Positions 1 to 10,806 are shown, counted from the stretch's first letter. The stretch: DNA of 64,000 bases from Lingula anatina (GCF_001039355.2 NW_019775746.1:1155947-1219946), one strand, 5' to 3'. Notes: generated by a model from the sequence alone, not told the origin. Program-made: numbers and translations.

Positions 1-3000
1 GTTTGGAATCTGCCCAGAGTAAGGAAAATGATACTGAAGATTCAGTGGACTGTAATGAGGTGAAGAAGACTACAGCAATGCATGACAATGACAACAAGAA
101 TGTGGATGCTTCATTGAAAAACAAAGCCCAGGTCTCGGAGTGCAGCCAAGATGGAAAGAAGGCATCAGACAAATTGGCAAAGAAGAGATCTCTGGATGCT
201 GATCTTGAGCCAACAACACCAAAACAAGCTAGACATTCAACAGTTGAAGAAGAAATCCTCTCATTAGAGTGCCTCTATTGTGAACGAGTATTCAAAAGCC
301 CCTCTCTTCTTGAGTACCATGAATGGACTCATGGTATTAACAAATCCTTCAACTGCAAGACCTGTGGCAAGTCATTCAGAACAGTGGAAGGATGGAAAAG
401 GCACATGAAGTTCCACACAAAGCAGGTTGCCTTTCTGTGTCAGTACTGTCAAAAGTCATTTTCCTCTAAGAGTAATAAGACAGCCCATGAGAGAAAAAGA
501 TGCCCCGTTAGAAGAAAACGGACCTATCCATGTCAGCATTGTGGACTAGTGTTTGCTGATGAAAATGTTGAAAGGCTACATGAAGAGAAATGTGCTCCTG
601 CAACTAGGGCTACTACCTCTGGATCTGAACCTAAAGACTCCATTGCATTTCAGAAAAGTCTCGATTCTCCACCAGAGAAGATAAAGAGAATTGCCAAAAA
701 GAAGAAGAAGAAGAAGAAAAAGAAGAGCATTCCTTCTAACCACAAGTCGTCACCTCAACATTTTATGCTTACCAAAAAGAAAAAGGTCAAAGGTCACTTG
801 AGGTTTGGATCAAGCCATTTTCCCTTTGACACAGAAGACAACAGATGTCCAATTTGTGAAAAGAAGTTCTCATGCAAAGGTAATACCAACCGCCACTTAA
901 AAGTTATACACCCCAAGGAATGGATGAGAATCCTGAGCACAAGAACCTCTCCAAGGAAAGAACACCATGTGGTAACACAGACTGTTCAAGGTTTGACAAA
1001 TTTGATTGAAGACAGTAGCAGATTGACAGAGGATGTTGTTCTAGATTCGGTAGAACCTGTTGAGAAAAATGTTCTCTGTTCTAAATCGAAAATACACCAT
1101 GAAGATGAGACACAAGGTGCATGTACATATTCCCAGTCATACAAAGCCAATCATGTGGAACATGTTCCCAGTGCAGGTGGGGACAGTAATGCCAAAGTCG
1201 AGTACCAGGCTACAAAAGCACTTTCACCTGATCTCACTATAACATTCACCAAAAAGAAACACCAGGGTAATGATAAAACCAACAAAGAAGGACTCCAGGT
1301 TCTTAATCCATCAGAATTGAACGATGAGAGTACAACACCTGCAAAAATAGCTGAAGTCAGTTCATCCCTATTCAAATGTCATGATTGTCATAAGGCTTTT
1401 CCCACATGGAAAGAGAGACGCCATCACTGGAAAAGAGAACATCAACCTGGGTTAGGCAACAAAAGTTCTGGTGCTTCCTTATCCAGCCATGGAGACAGGC
1501 GGCAGGAAGGAAAACATCGAGAATCGAGTAGTAGTCTTACAAGGCCGTCCCAAAAACACAAATCCAGTGAAGATAAGGATGTCCGCTTGGAGGAGAACCA
1601 GGATGGCAATCTGCCCTCAGAAAAGAAAAGACTTTTGTCTCAAAGTGAGCATTGTGCCCAGTCAAAACAATCAGAAGGGATAAAGCCTGCAGTGGTGTCT
1701 TCTTCTTGGACGCAAGAAAACTGGTCCAGTTTAGATAAATTTGCTAATGATGTACAGCAAAGTTCTGTATTTGAAAGAAAAAGGCACAGGCATTCCAGTA
1801 ACTCAAAACATTCCAGTAGACACAAGCATAAAAAAAGAGACAGGGAATTTCTTGGTAGGGAAGAGTCACAGGTTCATGGACATGGGTCTAGTATTCATAC
1901 TCCCAGTAGAACAATGACACATGCACATGCATTTAACCATAGTAGTATGAAGAAGTCTCCAGCAAAGCTTTATTCGGATAAAATTTCTGTAGTCCCAGCC
2001 GGAAGGAAAGGTGTCGACATCATTGATATTATTGAAGATGGCACTGATAATAAGAAAACCCATGAAATCGTAGTCGAAGTGGAAGACCATGTAGAAGATG
2101 TGGGAGTTTCTCAAAGTACTCTTTCTCCTAGTAAGGATTTAGACAAAAGTGGATCCAATTCAAATTTTGCTGCCATGGGTCTCTTTCAGTGTGAACATTG
2201 TGGGGATATATTTACTAAGAAATCTGTGTGGCAAGTACACCTCACCACACATGGAGTTAGCTCATTGCCTGAGCCATCCCATGCTAAGGATTTAAGTTGC
2301 AAATGCGAAATTTGCCATCGCAATTTCAAAACCAAATATGACAGAATAAAGCATGAGAAGCGTGTCCATACTAATCCCGTAGATAGACCCTTCAAGTGCA
2401 AATATTGTGCCAAAACCTTTGCCTTGGAACCTGATGCCATAAAACACCAGATCTCCACCCATGATGCAAAGATTGCTTCGCACGCTTGTAGATATTGCCA
2501 CCTCACTTTCCCAACTGCGCGCAGATGCATGGCACACGAAGCCAAGCATTCAGGGGGAAACAGGGGGGCGGTGCAGTGTAGGCATTGCCCAAGAGTTTTC
2601 ACTACAAAATACTTTAGATCATTGCATGAGAAGCGGGCTCACACCAGAGGGACAGACAAGACTTTTTCTTGCCGTTTTTGCATGAGAAACTTTGACCAAG
2701 AGATTCTCTTGAGGCTTCACGTTAAAAAGAAGCATAAGAAAAAGCTATTATCTTCAGAGTCTGAAAGGAATACAAAATCACCGCCTCAGAATAAGTTCCC
2801 AAGAGGATTAAATGGGTCATTTTCATGTCATCACTGTGGTCAAACTCTTAGTTGCCACAGAAACTATGTTGAACATATGAGATGGCATGTTGGAGAGAAA
2901 CCTTTCAAGTGTGACTTCTGTCCAAAGAGGTTTACTAGAAAATCTAATTGCACAACGCACGAAAAAAACTTTCATGCTGAGAAATTAAGACGCAGACAGT

Positions 3001-3062
3001 TAAAAATGAGTAGCAGCAGGTCCAAGGAACCTGAGAATGGTCCATCTCTTCCGAATAACTAA
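1..3062 (+). CDS. Poly-C2H2 zinc-finger protein, 5'-truncated by window edge
   Basis: Probable nuclear sequence-specific DNA-binding protein. The open frame (first full codon at base 3, not a real start) runs 1018 codons to TAA at 3060-3062 without an intron. Fourteen C2H2-type fingers are visible at about residues 88-110, 116-138, 144-167 and 175-197 (these last two end in Cys, so C2HC variants), 280-303, 457-480, 728-751, 766-789, 797-820, 828-849, 858-880, 889-911, 940-962 and 968-990. The last two are joined by a classical linker (HVGEKPF). Between the clusters are long Ser/Lys/His-rich stretches, a poly-Lys run at 231-241 coded by AAG/AAA repeats, and basic segments that could serve as nuclear localisation signals. 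The C-terminus is RRRQLKMSSSRSKEPENG-like and basic. No KRAB, BTB or SET domain is visible; an N-terminal domain could lie off the window. Orthology cannot be fixed because poly-zinc-finger proteins diverge quickly. Confidence 0.93.
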   Translation, partial: LESAQSKENDTEDSVDCNEVKKTTAMHDNDNKNVDASLKNKAQVSECSQDGKKASDKLAKKRSLDADLEPTTPKQARHSTVEEEILSLECLYCERVFKSPSLLEYHEWTHGINKSFNCKTCGKSFRTVEGWKRHMKFHTKQVAFLCQYCQKSFSSKSNKTAHERKRCPVRRKRTYPCQHCGLVFADENVERLHEEKCAPATRATTSGSEPKDSIAFQKSLDSPPEKIKRIAKKKKKKKKKKSIPSNHKSSPQHFMLTKKKKVKGHLRFGSSHFPFDTEDNRCPICEKKFSCKGNTNRHLKVIHPKEWMRILSTRTSPRKEHHVVTQTVQGLTNLIEDSSRLTEDVVLDSVEPVEKNVLCSKSKIHHEDETQGACTYSQSYKANHVEHVPSAGGDSNAKVEYQATKALSPDLTITFTKKKHQGNDKTNKEGLQVLNPSELNDESTTPAKIAEVSSSLFKCHDCHKAFPTWKERRHHWKREHQPGLGNKSSGASLSSHGDRRQEGKHRESSSSLTRPSQKHKSSEDKDVRLEENQDGNLPSEKKRLLSQSEHCAQSKQSEGIKPAVVSSSWTQENWSSLDKFANDVQQSSVFERKRHRHSSNSKHSSRHKHKKRDREFLGREESQVHGHGSSIHTPSRTMTHAHAFNHSSMKKSPAKLYSDKISVVPAGRKGVDIIDIIEDGTDNKKTHEIVVEVEDHVEDVGVSQSTLSPSKDLDKSGSNSNFAAMGLFQCEHCGDIFTKKSVWQVHLTTHGVSSLPEPSHAKDLSCKCEICHRNFKTKYDRIKHEKRVHTNPVDRPFKCKYCAKTFALEPDAIKHQISTHDAKIASHACRYCHLTFPTARRCMAHEAKHSGGNRGAVQCRHCPRVFTTKYFRSLHEKRAHTRGTDKTFSCRFCMRNFDQEILLRLHVKKKHKKKLLSSESERNTKSPPQNKFPRGLNGSFSCHHCGQTLSCHRNYVEHMRWHVGEKPFKCDFCPKRFTRKSNCTTHEKNFHAEKLRRRQLKMSSSRSKEPENGPSLPNN

Positions 3063-3861
3063 GCTAAAGTGACTAAAGCATATTTCAGTGTCAGGTTATT
3101 TACTAGATGAGTTTGTTTAACTGTCATAAGACTTTCCCACATTGCTTTACACAAAGCGACTGAGAGCTATTGAGAAGACTGTTAAATGAGGGTGAGTGAG
3201 GGGTGGGGAAGGTATGGAGTGGAGGGTATAGTCTGGAAAAAGGCAAATTGCAGGATTTCCAGTTATTAAATTCTTAATTGAAGGTCATGTGAAGGTCAGG
3301 GGTCTGAGACTGACCTGGGCTCAAGTTCATACCAGAATACAATTATTGATAATAAGTCTCCAGTATGATTTCTTTACTTGTGATTTTACATGGAGTTTTT
3401 TTTTATCTGTTTGTGTGCTAAATGTAGATTTTATGATTTACAAAGCAGTATTCTTTTCATGGTAATTACTTACTAGTACTAAAAATACCTCTTTTTCTGA
3501 CACTGTATTATTTGGTGAAAGACTATTAGCATTTATTCATTTTAAGAGACCATTTGAGTTTCTGATGAAGAAACAATCAGCTGAATTATATTCATTTCCC
3601 CTCACAGATTGTATTTCTTTCTCTGGTGTAATGGGATCCAAGAAATTTGTGAAAATGGAGTTTGCATGTGTTTGAATTTATTGATTGCTTGCCATTCTTA
3701 GCTTGGGCATGAACTTTCATCACAGAACTGTAGTCTACAGATTTGACCAAATTTTTAGTCCTGTCAATCACGTTGAATAGTGTGGTCATTTAATAAGAGG
3801 AAGGACAGCTAATGTTTCAGACCAATACTGGAAAGAGGATATATATAAGTGAAGAGAGGAC

Positions 3862-4114
3862 TAAGAGACCGTTCCCAGACCCTATTGTACTAACTGTGGA
3901 TCAATCTATCTTCAAGGGGGATTCTCGCTAAATTGCAATCAACTTAAGCAGCTTAGATGTCTGTCACGCCTACTGAAGCTGCTTGGGGGGAATTTAATTA
4001 CCAATTTGCAGCTTCAGTATGTGTGCCAAACATCTAAGCCGCTTAAGCTGAAAGCAATTTAGCGAGAAACCCCTCGGAGATAGATCAATCTAGGTATGAA
4101 AACTCACTCTTAAG
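3862..4114. mobile_element. Palindromic MITE, TTAGACCCCATTCCCA family, copy 1
   Basis: About 250 bp fold-back element. The left half contains GATTCTCGCTAAATTGCAAT and the right half its imperfect complement ATTTAGCGAGAAACCCC; CAGCTTCAGTA near the centre pairs with TACTGAAGCTG. The outer end (AAGAGACCGTTCCCAGA) resembles the better preserved termini of the copies near 16.5, 51.3, 52.4 and 56.3 kb, and the internal phrase around GTCACGCCTACTGAAGCTG is shared with the 51.3 and 52.4 kb copies. No coding capacity, so non-autonomous. This copy is degenerate at its right end, and its limits are approximate. Confidence 0.6.
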
Positions 4115-4497
4115 AGCTGTTCTGGGCCTCTGGTATTATGTGCAACATTCCATAGCATTGTGCTTTAAAAAGAAGTCTCAACTATCGCAATCAGAAATAT
4201 GGGTTGTACACACAATTTGCACATTATGAACACTGACTCTACTGTTTCAGCTACAGCAATTTCAGAAAATGCTCTCAGCAGTTAATTGTAAACAGTTCCA
4301 TATGAGATAGCATTGTGCTACTTAGGTGATCCCACTGTATGTATACTTGCTGCTAGGCATCAGTTACAATTGAATCTGTTGAATTGCTTCAACTTTTTAC
4401 TCTGTAACCTATTTCTTTTTTTGGTCCTAACGTTCTTCACACTTCTACTCCCATTATTTTTCTTGTCTAAAGCAAAACACATTTTCTCTTTTTTAAG

Positions 4498-4577
4498 GGA
4501 ACATGGCATCTAGAGAATACTCGTAAAATGGAAAGTGGTGAATGGCAGTTTATTATTAATGCCAAAACTCCGGACAG
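4498..4577 (+). other. Orphan exon candidate (low confidence)
   Basis: An 80-nt segment lies between a good acceptor (a pyrimidine tract ending CTCTTTTTTAAG) and a donor (GGACAG|GTACTT). It is open in only one frame, giving a hydrophilic peptide that begins GTWHLENTRKMESGEW and ends AKTPD. The other two frames have stops. It could be an alternative 3' exon of the C2H2 gene or chance. No family was recognised. Confidence 0.25.
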
Positions 4578-6298
4578 GTACTTTTCAATAGACTCATTTG
4601 CTATCCTTTGTGTTTGTGTATTTGTCAAATATTGATAGAAATGGGAAATATTAGCACTTAAATAGATTTTCTAAAGATTTAAGTTTGTTAAGTTTTGAAA
4701 TAAGGAAGCTTTAAAATAAAATTTGTGACAATTTTTTTCCAATTTGGACCAATTAGAATCATTCAGTAATTTCTTAGGTTAATCTGTAAAAGGAGATAAT
4801 TTATAAGCTACACTTTTTTCTGTTCAATAGAGTAAAAAAATATATATATTTAACCAGTGAAGAACCCGATTATCAGTGTAGTATTTTTTTACTGTCAGTG
4901 CATTTTGCAAAAAAAAAAAAAAAAAAAAAAAAATCAATATTACATTATTGCCCAGGGTATATCAAATATATATGAAGTATATTTCAAGTAAAATATGTGG
5001 AAGTGAACAAGCAAATGAACAGAATGATTTTAATTATATATGATAATTTATTTTCATTTTTCTTGGTTACAATCAAAAGATCAATATAACACTCAATGGT
5101 CGGGGAATGAAGGAATAAAGAATTTAGGACTATCAATTATTTTCACTGGCAAAGCATTATCAAATGAAATGTTTCATCCTTAGGTCTAATGAAGACAGTG
5201 GATTATTGAAAGAACAACTAACTTGAGCAGCACTTTATCTGCTTCAATATTAAATTAACCATAAAGTGTTCAGGAAAATCTAATGTTTTCTTATTCTCAA
5301 GGGTGAAAAGTTAACGTTAACATAAGCCCAGACTATGCTTCTTCACATCTAAAACAATACGACAAAAGAAAAAGATGATACATATAAAAAAGAATGGGGC
5401 AATTTCACACATAAGCATTTTAGTCTGGGTTTATCCTGTTAAGATAATGAGCGATGCAAAAGTGACTTAATATTAAGCTATAAAAGTTTTTTTTTTTTGC
5501 AATTTTAAAAATCCTTACACTTTAAAACTAGTTCCTGAAATTGAACAGAGTTAACATTTGTACATTCATTATTGAATCAATTATAATTTAATTTAAATAC
5601 TTGAACTATATATAACAGAAAGACAAACACCAACAGATGGGGAATTTCATTCTTTTGCTCATTTTGTTCACGAACTAGAATTATAAAAATATGTGTAATG
5701 CTCTACACAAAAAGTGCTGGAAAGCCATGGATAAATACTGTATAGTTATGCAAGAACACTCTCTCAAAGTCAGAATTATTCAATTTACAACTAATCTGAC
5801 ACAAATGTTGCAAAGAAAATCATAATGCTGTACACTAGATTTAATTTTTCAACAACAAAATCAAAGAAAATTTCAGTAACTTAAATATAGATATATGAAA
5901 GGATTACAATATCTAAAAACTTTCAACAGCAATCTTGAATAGCCATGTTAAACTGTTGCAAATAACCTGCAAGTTATTTTGACATTTTTCAGGAGTATAT
6001 ACAAAGAAAAAGATAACTCTGTATATACCTAATATGTAAATACAGTTCTTCCAATTTCCTGCAGTTTTCAAATTGTATGTGATTGCAAGATTTTGCACAA
6101 ACCAATCATCTCTGATTACACCGATATTTCTAAGTATGACATCAATATATTTTTTAATATGGTGTTTGTAACTTTATTCTTCAAATTATCCTTCTAGCTT
6201 TAACGGTTGACCAAATGGAGATCATTTTTAAGTCACTTTTAATATTATTAACCAAGGGTTTTGAAACCAGACATATTCATGAAAATATGTCAGACTCC

Positions 6299-6612
6299 TT
6301 AAAGGGACAACAACTCTTCATATGAGGTTCAAAATCACACAATAAGTACAATGTGAACAACACAAAGAAATATAATAAATTCCATTTTACCACCAAAATG
6401 GCAATTATTCTGAAATCTCTACTTGTCATTGAACTGCGCGGACCTTCACAGATAGATACAGGATCAATAACAAAAAAAAAAACAACAACTAACTTTGAAT
6501 ATTGAAACAGATTCACTAACCATTGTTTAGTATGGAAACAACCTTGTTTACCCTAGGAAAATCTTGTTTTATGGCACTTTTTTCACCAAAATGAAGAGTT
6601 GTTTTCCTTTAA
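6299..6612. mobile_element. MITE with TTAA-flanked 20-23 bp inverted termini, copy 1
   Basis: The left end TTAAAGGGACAACAACTCTT is mirrored at the right by AAGAGTTGTTTTCCTTTAA. The interior aligns over its whole length with the element at 14880-15224 (shared phrases such as CAATGTGAACAA, GAAATATAATA and TTCACTAACCATTG). About 314 bp with no coding capacity. TTAA at both outer edges suggests TTAA target preference, as in piggyBac-like transposons, but the terminal bases AGGG are not the canonical piggyBac ends, so the superfamily is unassigned. Confidence 0.75.
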
Positions 6613-6940
6613 AATCTAAACTATAAGAAATGGGGGGTCAGTTTTCATAAAGGTATGCTCTAGACTTGAAAATGACGTGTCACAAGATGACCCTTAAAAT
6701 GCCAGTAACTAGTGACTGTGGAAACCCAAATAAAAACAAAAAATTTGAAACTTTGGTACACAAGACGTATGTCTATATCCATAGCCTCGTTATAGTACTT
6801 TCACTATAAAGATCATGGTAGATCTGGACTACCATCCCTGTGTTCCACGGCGGAGGCAGTATCCTGGGACATTAGTGCCCCGCTGGACACTCGCCCCGCA
6901 TGTGCCGAAATCATCACGCATGCATGTGCAGTAGTGCATT

Positions 6941-7130
6941 TCACCCATTTGGGATAGTTTCATCAAACTTATGCACTTCTATGTGTATCCAGACATAGTG
7001 CTCAGTTCCATGTGTATTGACAGTATCCATCTTTTCCAAGTTGGGTCTATTTTGGTTAACATGGTGCTCTATGCCAGATACATGCTCCATTTCCTCTTGA
7101 TAAGCAGGGTGTTCTGATGCTCTTTTAAGT
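6941..7130 (-). CDS. Candidate terminal coding exon on - strand, unassigned
   Basis: A very good acceptor on the - strand (TTCATTGCTTTTCTTTACAG, ending at 7131) opens a 62-codon reading frame that ends in TGA at 6941-6943. The peptide begins LKRASEHPAYQEEMEHV and ends VWIHIEVHKFDETIPNG. The frame needs two bases from the preceding exon. The composition (charged, His-rich, little low complexity) looks protein-like, and an open stretch of this length is uncommon in such AT-rich DNA. It lies about 180 bp beyond the ZC3H10-like stop, so it may be an alternative last exon of that gene or the end of another - strand gene that contains it. I could not find an obvious donor in the CDS giving the right phase: joining at the weak TTG|GTGAAA site by the stop would create TGA. 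No family recognised. Confidence 0.4.
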
Positions 7131-7312
7131 CTGTAAAGAAAAGCAATGAACAGTGGTCAGCTATGTTGCTGCAAAACTAAGAAGTTTTCAGTGAAGTGCT
7201 ACCAACAAATTCTACTTCCTGCCAGGTCAATGTGAAGGTCATGTCTCAGTTGCCATGACATCCAAGTCCCTGTAATATGGAATATAAACAAAGATGCACA
7301 TGTAGCAGCATT

Positions 7313-8560
7313 TCACCAACGATCTGCAGCGCTGCATGTTACGATGAAGCCATCGTGTGTATTGGGACCACCACTGGGTCCATTCAACTGTCTTGCTGCC
7401 CGCTGGACACTCGCGATAGTTTGCTGAGCGATGCTGACATTTGTGTTTAGGTTTTGTGGCAGGGACACCGCCATTGACACAGTGGGTGTAGTCCCCTGGG
7501 GCAGAGAGCCCTGTCCCAGAGATACTTGGACCTGAGCCAGGGACACGGGAACAATGGGAGAGTTCATACTGCCGACTGCCGAACCCGATGGGTTGAGGAG
7601 CGCTGCCGCTCCCAGACTTCCCTGCGGTGCAAGTTCCTGGGCAATACGCTGCTGCAATGCCTGTTGGGACGCGAGTTCGCTGTTGAGAGCTATCTGTTGA
7701 GACAGGCTCGCGGTTAATGCTGATAAAGCTTGAGCACTAGCAGCCGAACTGGGTCCTACTGCAGGGGTTACTATTGGGGTCATCGCCGGGGTAACTGTCA
7801 CCAAGGCAGGTGCTGTACTCATGTGAACACTATTTGCCTTACTGGCACGAATACGAGCATTTTGCTCCAAAAGAACCTCATTCGTGGCCGATAAATCTGA
7901 CACCTGCTTCTTTAAATCCTCAACTTTACGACGGAGGAGAACGTTTTCCTCAAATAAAGTTTGGTAATCTGGCGTTATGCTGTACCGGTCTAATGTTCTA
8001 TAACCATTATAATCATCAAGAGCAACACGTCTACGTTTGGACACATGTTCATATTCAAAACGATCATAGTCGTCAGGGTTATACAACAGTCCATAGCGAT
8101 CCTCGGGAGGGGTGGTCCGATCTTGCTTGCGTAATTCATACACGTAATCTGCCATACTCAGGTGTCTGAATTTACACCTGGTGCGTTTGCATGCACCCTT
8201 CAGGTAGTCTTTACAAATAGGAATGCTGCCTTTAATAAGGGGTAGCTCATTGGACGTGACGGGTCCAAGCGCAGCTTGCTGCTGGAGGCGCACAGGAAGT
8301 TGACCTGCCTGTTTGAAATAATCTTCCTCTTCTCGTGTGCAGTGAAGGTACTTGCAGTTGACACGTTCACAGCCAGCATTTTGATAATCGTGGCAAAAGA
8401 CGTAACTCTGCTTTTTACCTAAGTCTTTCGCTTCTTCGCTGCAGGGGTGGTTATACTTGCAACGCTTACCACGCCGGCAAACATTGCGCAGGAAATCTCG
8501 ACACACATTGTCGTTACCATTTTCATTCTCGTTGCTAGTTTCACTGTTTTTGTCAGACAT
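7313..8560 (-). CDS. ZC3H10: CCCH-type zinc-finger protein, ZC3H10-like
   Basis: 415-residue protein in one uninterrupted coding exon. Three CCCH fingers sit at C20-C28-C34-H38 (C-x7-C-x5-C-x3-H), C56-C64-C69-H73 and C116-C124-C129-H133 (both C-x7-C-x4-C-x3-H). They are followed by a conserved-looking acidic/tyrosine stretch (YGLLYNPDDYDRFEYEHV), a KRRR nuclear-signal candidate at 175-178, a leucine-rich coiled coil at about 200-236, and an Ala/Gln/Ser/Pro/Thr low-complexity tail ending in AADRW. This order and length match animal ZC3H10 (human about 434 residues). The vertebrate protein binds RNA and has reported roles in mitochondrial and thermogenic gene control; carrying that role over here is inference. 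The start MSDKNSETSN is the only Met before finger 1 and fits the family. The gene is tail-to-tail with the C2H2 gene. Confidence 0.93.
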   Translation of the reverse strand: MSDKNSETSNENENGNDNVCRDFLRNVCRRGKRCKYNHPCSEEAKDLGKKQSYVFCHDYQNAGCERVNCKYLHCTREEEDYFKQAGQLPVRLQQQAALGPVTSNELPLIKGSIPICKDYLKGACKRTRCKFRHLSMADYVYELRKQDRTTPPEDRYGLLYNPDDYDRFEYEHVSKRRRVALDDYNGYRTLDRYSITPDYQTLFEENVLLRRKVEDLKKQVSDLSATNEVLLEQNARIRASKANSVHMSTAPALVTVTPAMTPIVTPAVGPSSAASAQALSALTASLSQQIALNSELASQQALQQRIAQELAPQGSLGAAALLNPSGSAVGSMNSPIVPVSLAQVQVSLGQGSLPQGTTPTVSMAVSLPQNLNTNVSIAQQTIASVQRAARQLNGPSGGPNTHDGFIVTCSAADRW

Positions 8561-8894
8561 GGCAGCACTTTAGTTAGCTATATAACAAGCCAAGAACAAT
8601 CACATCAAGTTGAAATCCTAAATCCTCTGCCAAATCAAATTACTCACTCAAAACTGAATATCACAAACTGGTTTTAAGTCATTTCTGACAACTTCATGTG
8701 TGTTTGATCATTCCAATTATCGCTGCAGGCATCAATGAAAGAGGCCAAATGCTCCGTACGCTCCTGTACGCTTGCTCGCAATATATCGCAGCTGTCTTTA
8801 TAGTTTAAGTAAATGTCTCAGTTCAATATATCTCTTCTTCTAATGAGGACTCTGGGGGCACTATCTGTCTTCCAGACCTCCTTTCTTAATAGAC
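8561..8894 (-). other. Probable 5'UTR exon segment of the ZC3H10-like gene
   Basis: On the - strand a strong acceptor (GTTTTTTTCTCATTATAG) ends at 8895. The sequence from there to the ATG at 8560 has no in-frame extension of the protein, fitting a 5' leader spliced from an upstream non-coding exon. Weaker acceptor-like sites (TTTGATTTGGCAG, GTTATATAG) lie closer to the ATG, so the leader could be shorter. A short frame (24 codons, ending TGA) follows the strong acceptor, but nothing suggests it is translated. Confidence 0.4.
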
Positions 8895-9059
8895 CTATAA
8901 TGAGAAAAAAACACCGATAAATCACAGATGTATTAAGAGATAATTATGTGCAGAGATATATATCGAGATTTGTTATGGATTTTACTCACATTGTAAGTGT
9001 AACACTTTTCTCTCCCACATTAAAACAAACCTGCTTAAGAGAGAGAAAGAGAGAGGATC

Positions 9060-9217
9060 CAGGGGCAGATCCAGAGATATTATTGACAATCTTCCTAATT
9101 ATCTTTTTTGATCCATCTTCCATTTTTGACCATCTTCCGACAAAAAAAATTAGACACCATCAATAAAAACATGAAAAATTCTGACCGTCTTCCAGAAGAC
9201 GGCCTCCATCCGCCCTG
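9060..9217 (+). mobile_element. hAT-like MITE, CAGGGGCGGATCCAGA family, copy 1
   Basis: Starts CAGGGGCAGATCCAGAGATA and ends GACGGCCTCCATCCGCCCTG. The interior carries the family phrases TTTTTTGATCCATCTTCCAT and CTGACCGTCTTCCAGAAGACG. Same orientation as the copy at 38.4 kb and opposite to those at 46.1 and 60.6 kb. No ORF, so non-autonomous. The terminal CAGGG...CCCTG is typical of hAT-derived MITEs, but the target duplication is not clear in this copy. Confidence 0.8.
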
Positions 9218-10726
9218 AGATCTACTTAAAAGTGATCCAACCATCTCCTCAAAGATACACTTGTACACTGTAACACTTGGACTTCTCTCTTTTACATTTA
9301 TAATTCACAGCTCGCCCACATCATTATTTTCCATGCATGATATGATTTTCTTATCAAATCAACATTTCAATCATCCAGCTGTACCTTGGACATGCTTTCA
9401 ACATAGATAAAAGCAAAGAAGATAAGAAATAAGAAAAAAAGCCTGTACTCCATAACATTATAATTGGAATGTTACATGTTGATCTTCTATCCACTTGTAC
9501 TGCATGCTCAACAGTAATTGGAATAAATAATCTGTGTGTAAATTTTTAGGTCAATGAATGGGACAGGACCTCTCAATAAAATGACATGATCCTCGACTTC
9601 TTCTGACGCATGTATCCGCACATCCTACGTCAGCTTGAATGTACTTTCAGATGCGACTGCAGAAAAACTTTAATTTCATTCAGATAAATGTGCCACCCAC
9701 ACAATCTGATTTGGCTGGCTAAGGAGGAAAGACCATGCGCTCCTAAAAGTACCTAGCATTGGGCAAAATGCTTTAACCTCGCTTTCCAATTTCAAACTAA
9801 TATGCTTACTGGGTCCAATGATTTTTTTCTTTATTCCCAATTTTGCATTAGAAATAAAAGAAAAAATTAAGCAGTCAAATGCTTTAAGCTTGATTAACAA
9901 TGAAGTTAATCTATTAATTTATAATTAACGAAATATGAAATACTATGTATCACTGAACTGATAGTGGGCCCGGCATCTTTGTCCTGATTTCTACTATACA
10001 CATCCTCAATATTAGTTTTATTATGTTTTAAGTTATTTCGTACAGATTTTTGTTTAACATTATTTCACTCACTTTCAACATACGACTGACAGCAAGCAAC
10101 CAAAAATAACATATTGCCCAATGGGAGTTAACAAATTGGAATACTGCTGTCCTGGGACTGTGTGTGTCCAATTTTTCATGGACAGGATGAAGGATCTTGT
10201 TCATAAAGACACACTGCGAAAGGGAAAGAGGTGAAAATGCATGTACTAGTGCTAGTACCAGCTCAAAACAGGAACATGACTGCGTCAGGCAGTCATATAA
10301 TTACGCTTTATCAATTTCACCCCCTTTACATGCTAAATGAGACATGCAAAAAAATTGGTCATAGAGCATACCACAGATGCATTCAAAAATATCTTTTTAG
10401 AAAAAAAAATCAGTTGCTTGATTGAAGCCCATTATCCACTCTTTCCTTCATCTTCCAAACTCCTGTTTGAAAACAAAAACCTATTATCAGATGTTTGCAT
10501 GAAAAAAAAATATTCAGTGGGAAAATGAGAAGGTACATGTACAAGATATCCAGCTGGCCCTTACAAAAGACTAGAAAAAAACCCACACCTCTTCTCACCC
10601 TGTCTGGGGGCCTAAATTACTCTTTGAGCAGACCCCAGTCAAACTGTTTACAGAACAGATTGTTTACCCTGTCTTTTTTCTATTTTTCTTTATTTCACTT
10701 TATTTCTTTATTTCACTTACAGATCG

Positions 10727-10737
10727 CCCCCCCCCCC

Positions 10738-10806
<69 letters not shown>
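10727..10806. repeat. Homopolymer pair C14-TC-A64
   Basis: Fourteen C, then TC, then an uninterrupted run of 64 A. No SINE-like body with tRNA A/B boxes was seen upstream, so I read it as simple sequence rather than a retroposon tail. The exact length is unreliable in most sequencing chemistries. Confidence 0.85.

Larger units (their letters stand above)
3063..5120 (+). other. Probable 3'UTR and flank of the C2H2 gene
   Basis: AT-rich, with stops in all frames apart from one short exon candidate described separately. Canonical AATAAA signals in the gene's orientation occur at 4715-4720 and 5114-5119. A run of 25 A at 4909-4933 is a simple tract, not a tail. The converging ZC3H10-like gene has a TTTATT (AATAAA on -) at 5047-5052, so the two 3'UTRs may meet or overlap near 5.0-5.1 kb. 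The real ends need RNA evidence. Confidence 0.4.
5047..7312 (-). other. Probable 3'UTR and flank of the ZC3H10-like gene
   Basis: Downstream of the ZC3H10-like stop on the - strand. It holds a MITE (6299-6612) and a coding exon candidate (6941-7130), both listed separately. The first AATAAA on the - strand that stands out by eye is at 5047-5052; nearer, weaker signals may be used. A 16-bp word, GCGAGTGTCCAGCGGG on the - strand, occurs both here (about 6878-6893) and in the last codons of the ZC3H10-like CDS (about 7399-7414). Confidence 0.3.

Noticed and set aside
10743-10806. Poly-A run as a retroposon tail
   Set aside because: No SINE or LINE body, tRNA-like promoter boxes or flanking target duplication was seen; a C14 run adjoins it, fitting simple sequence.
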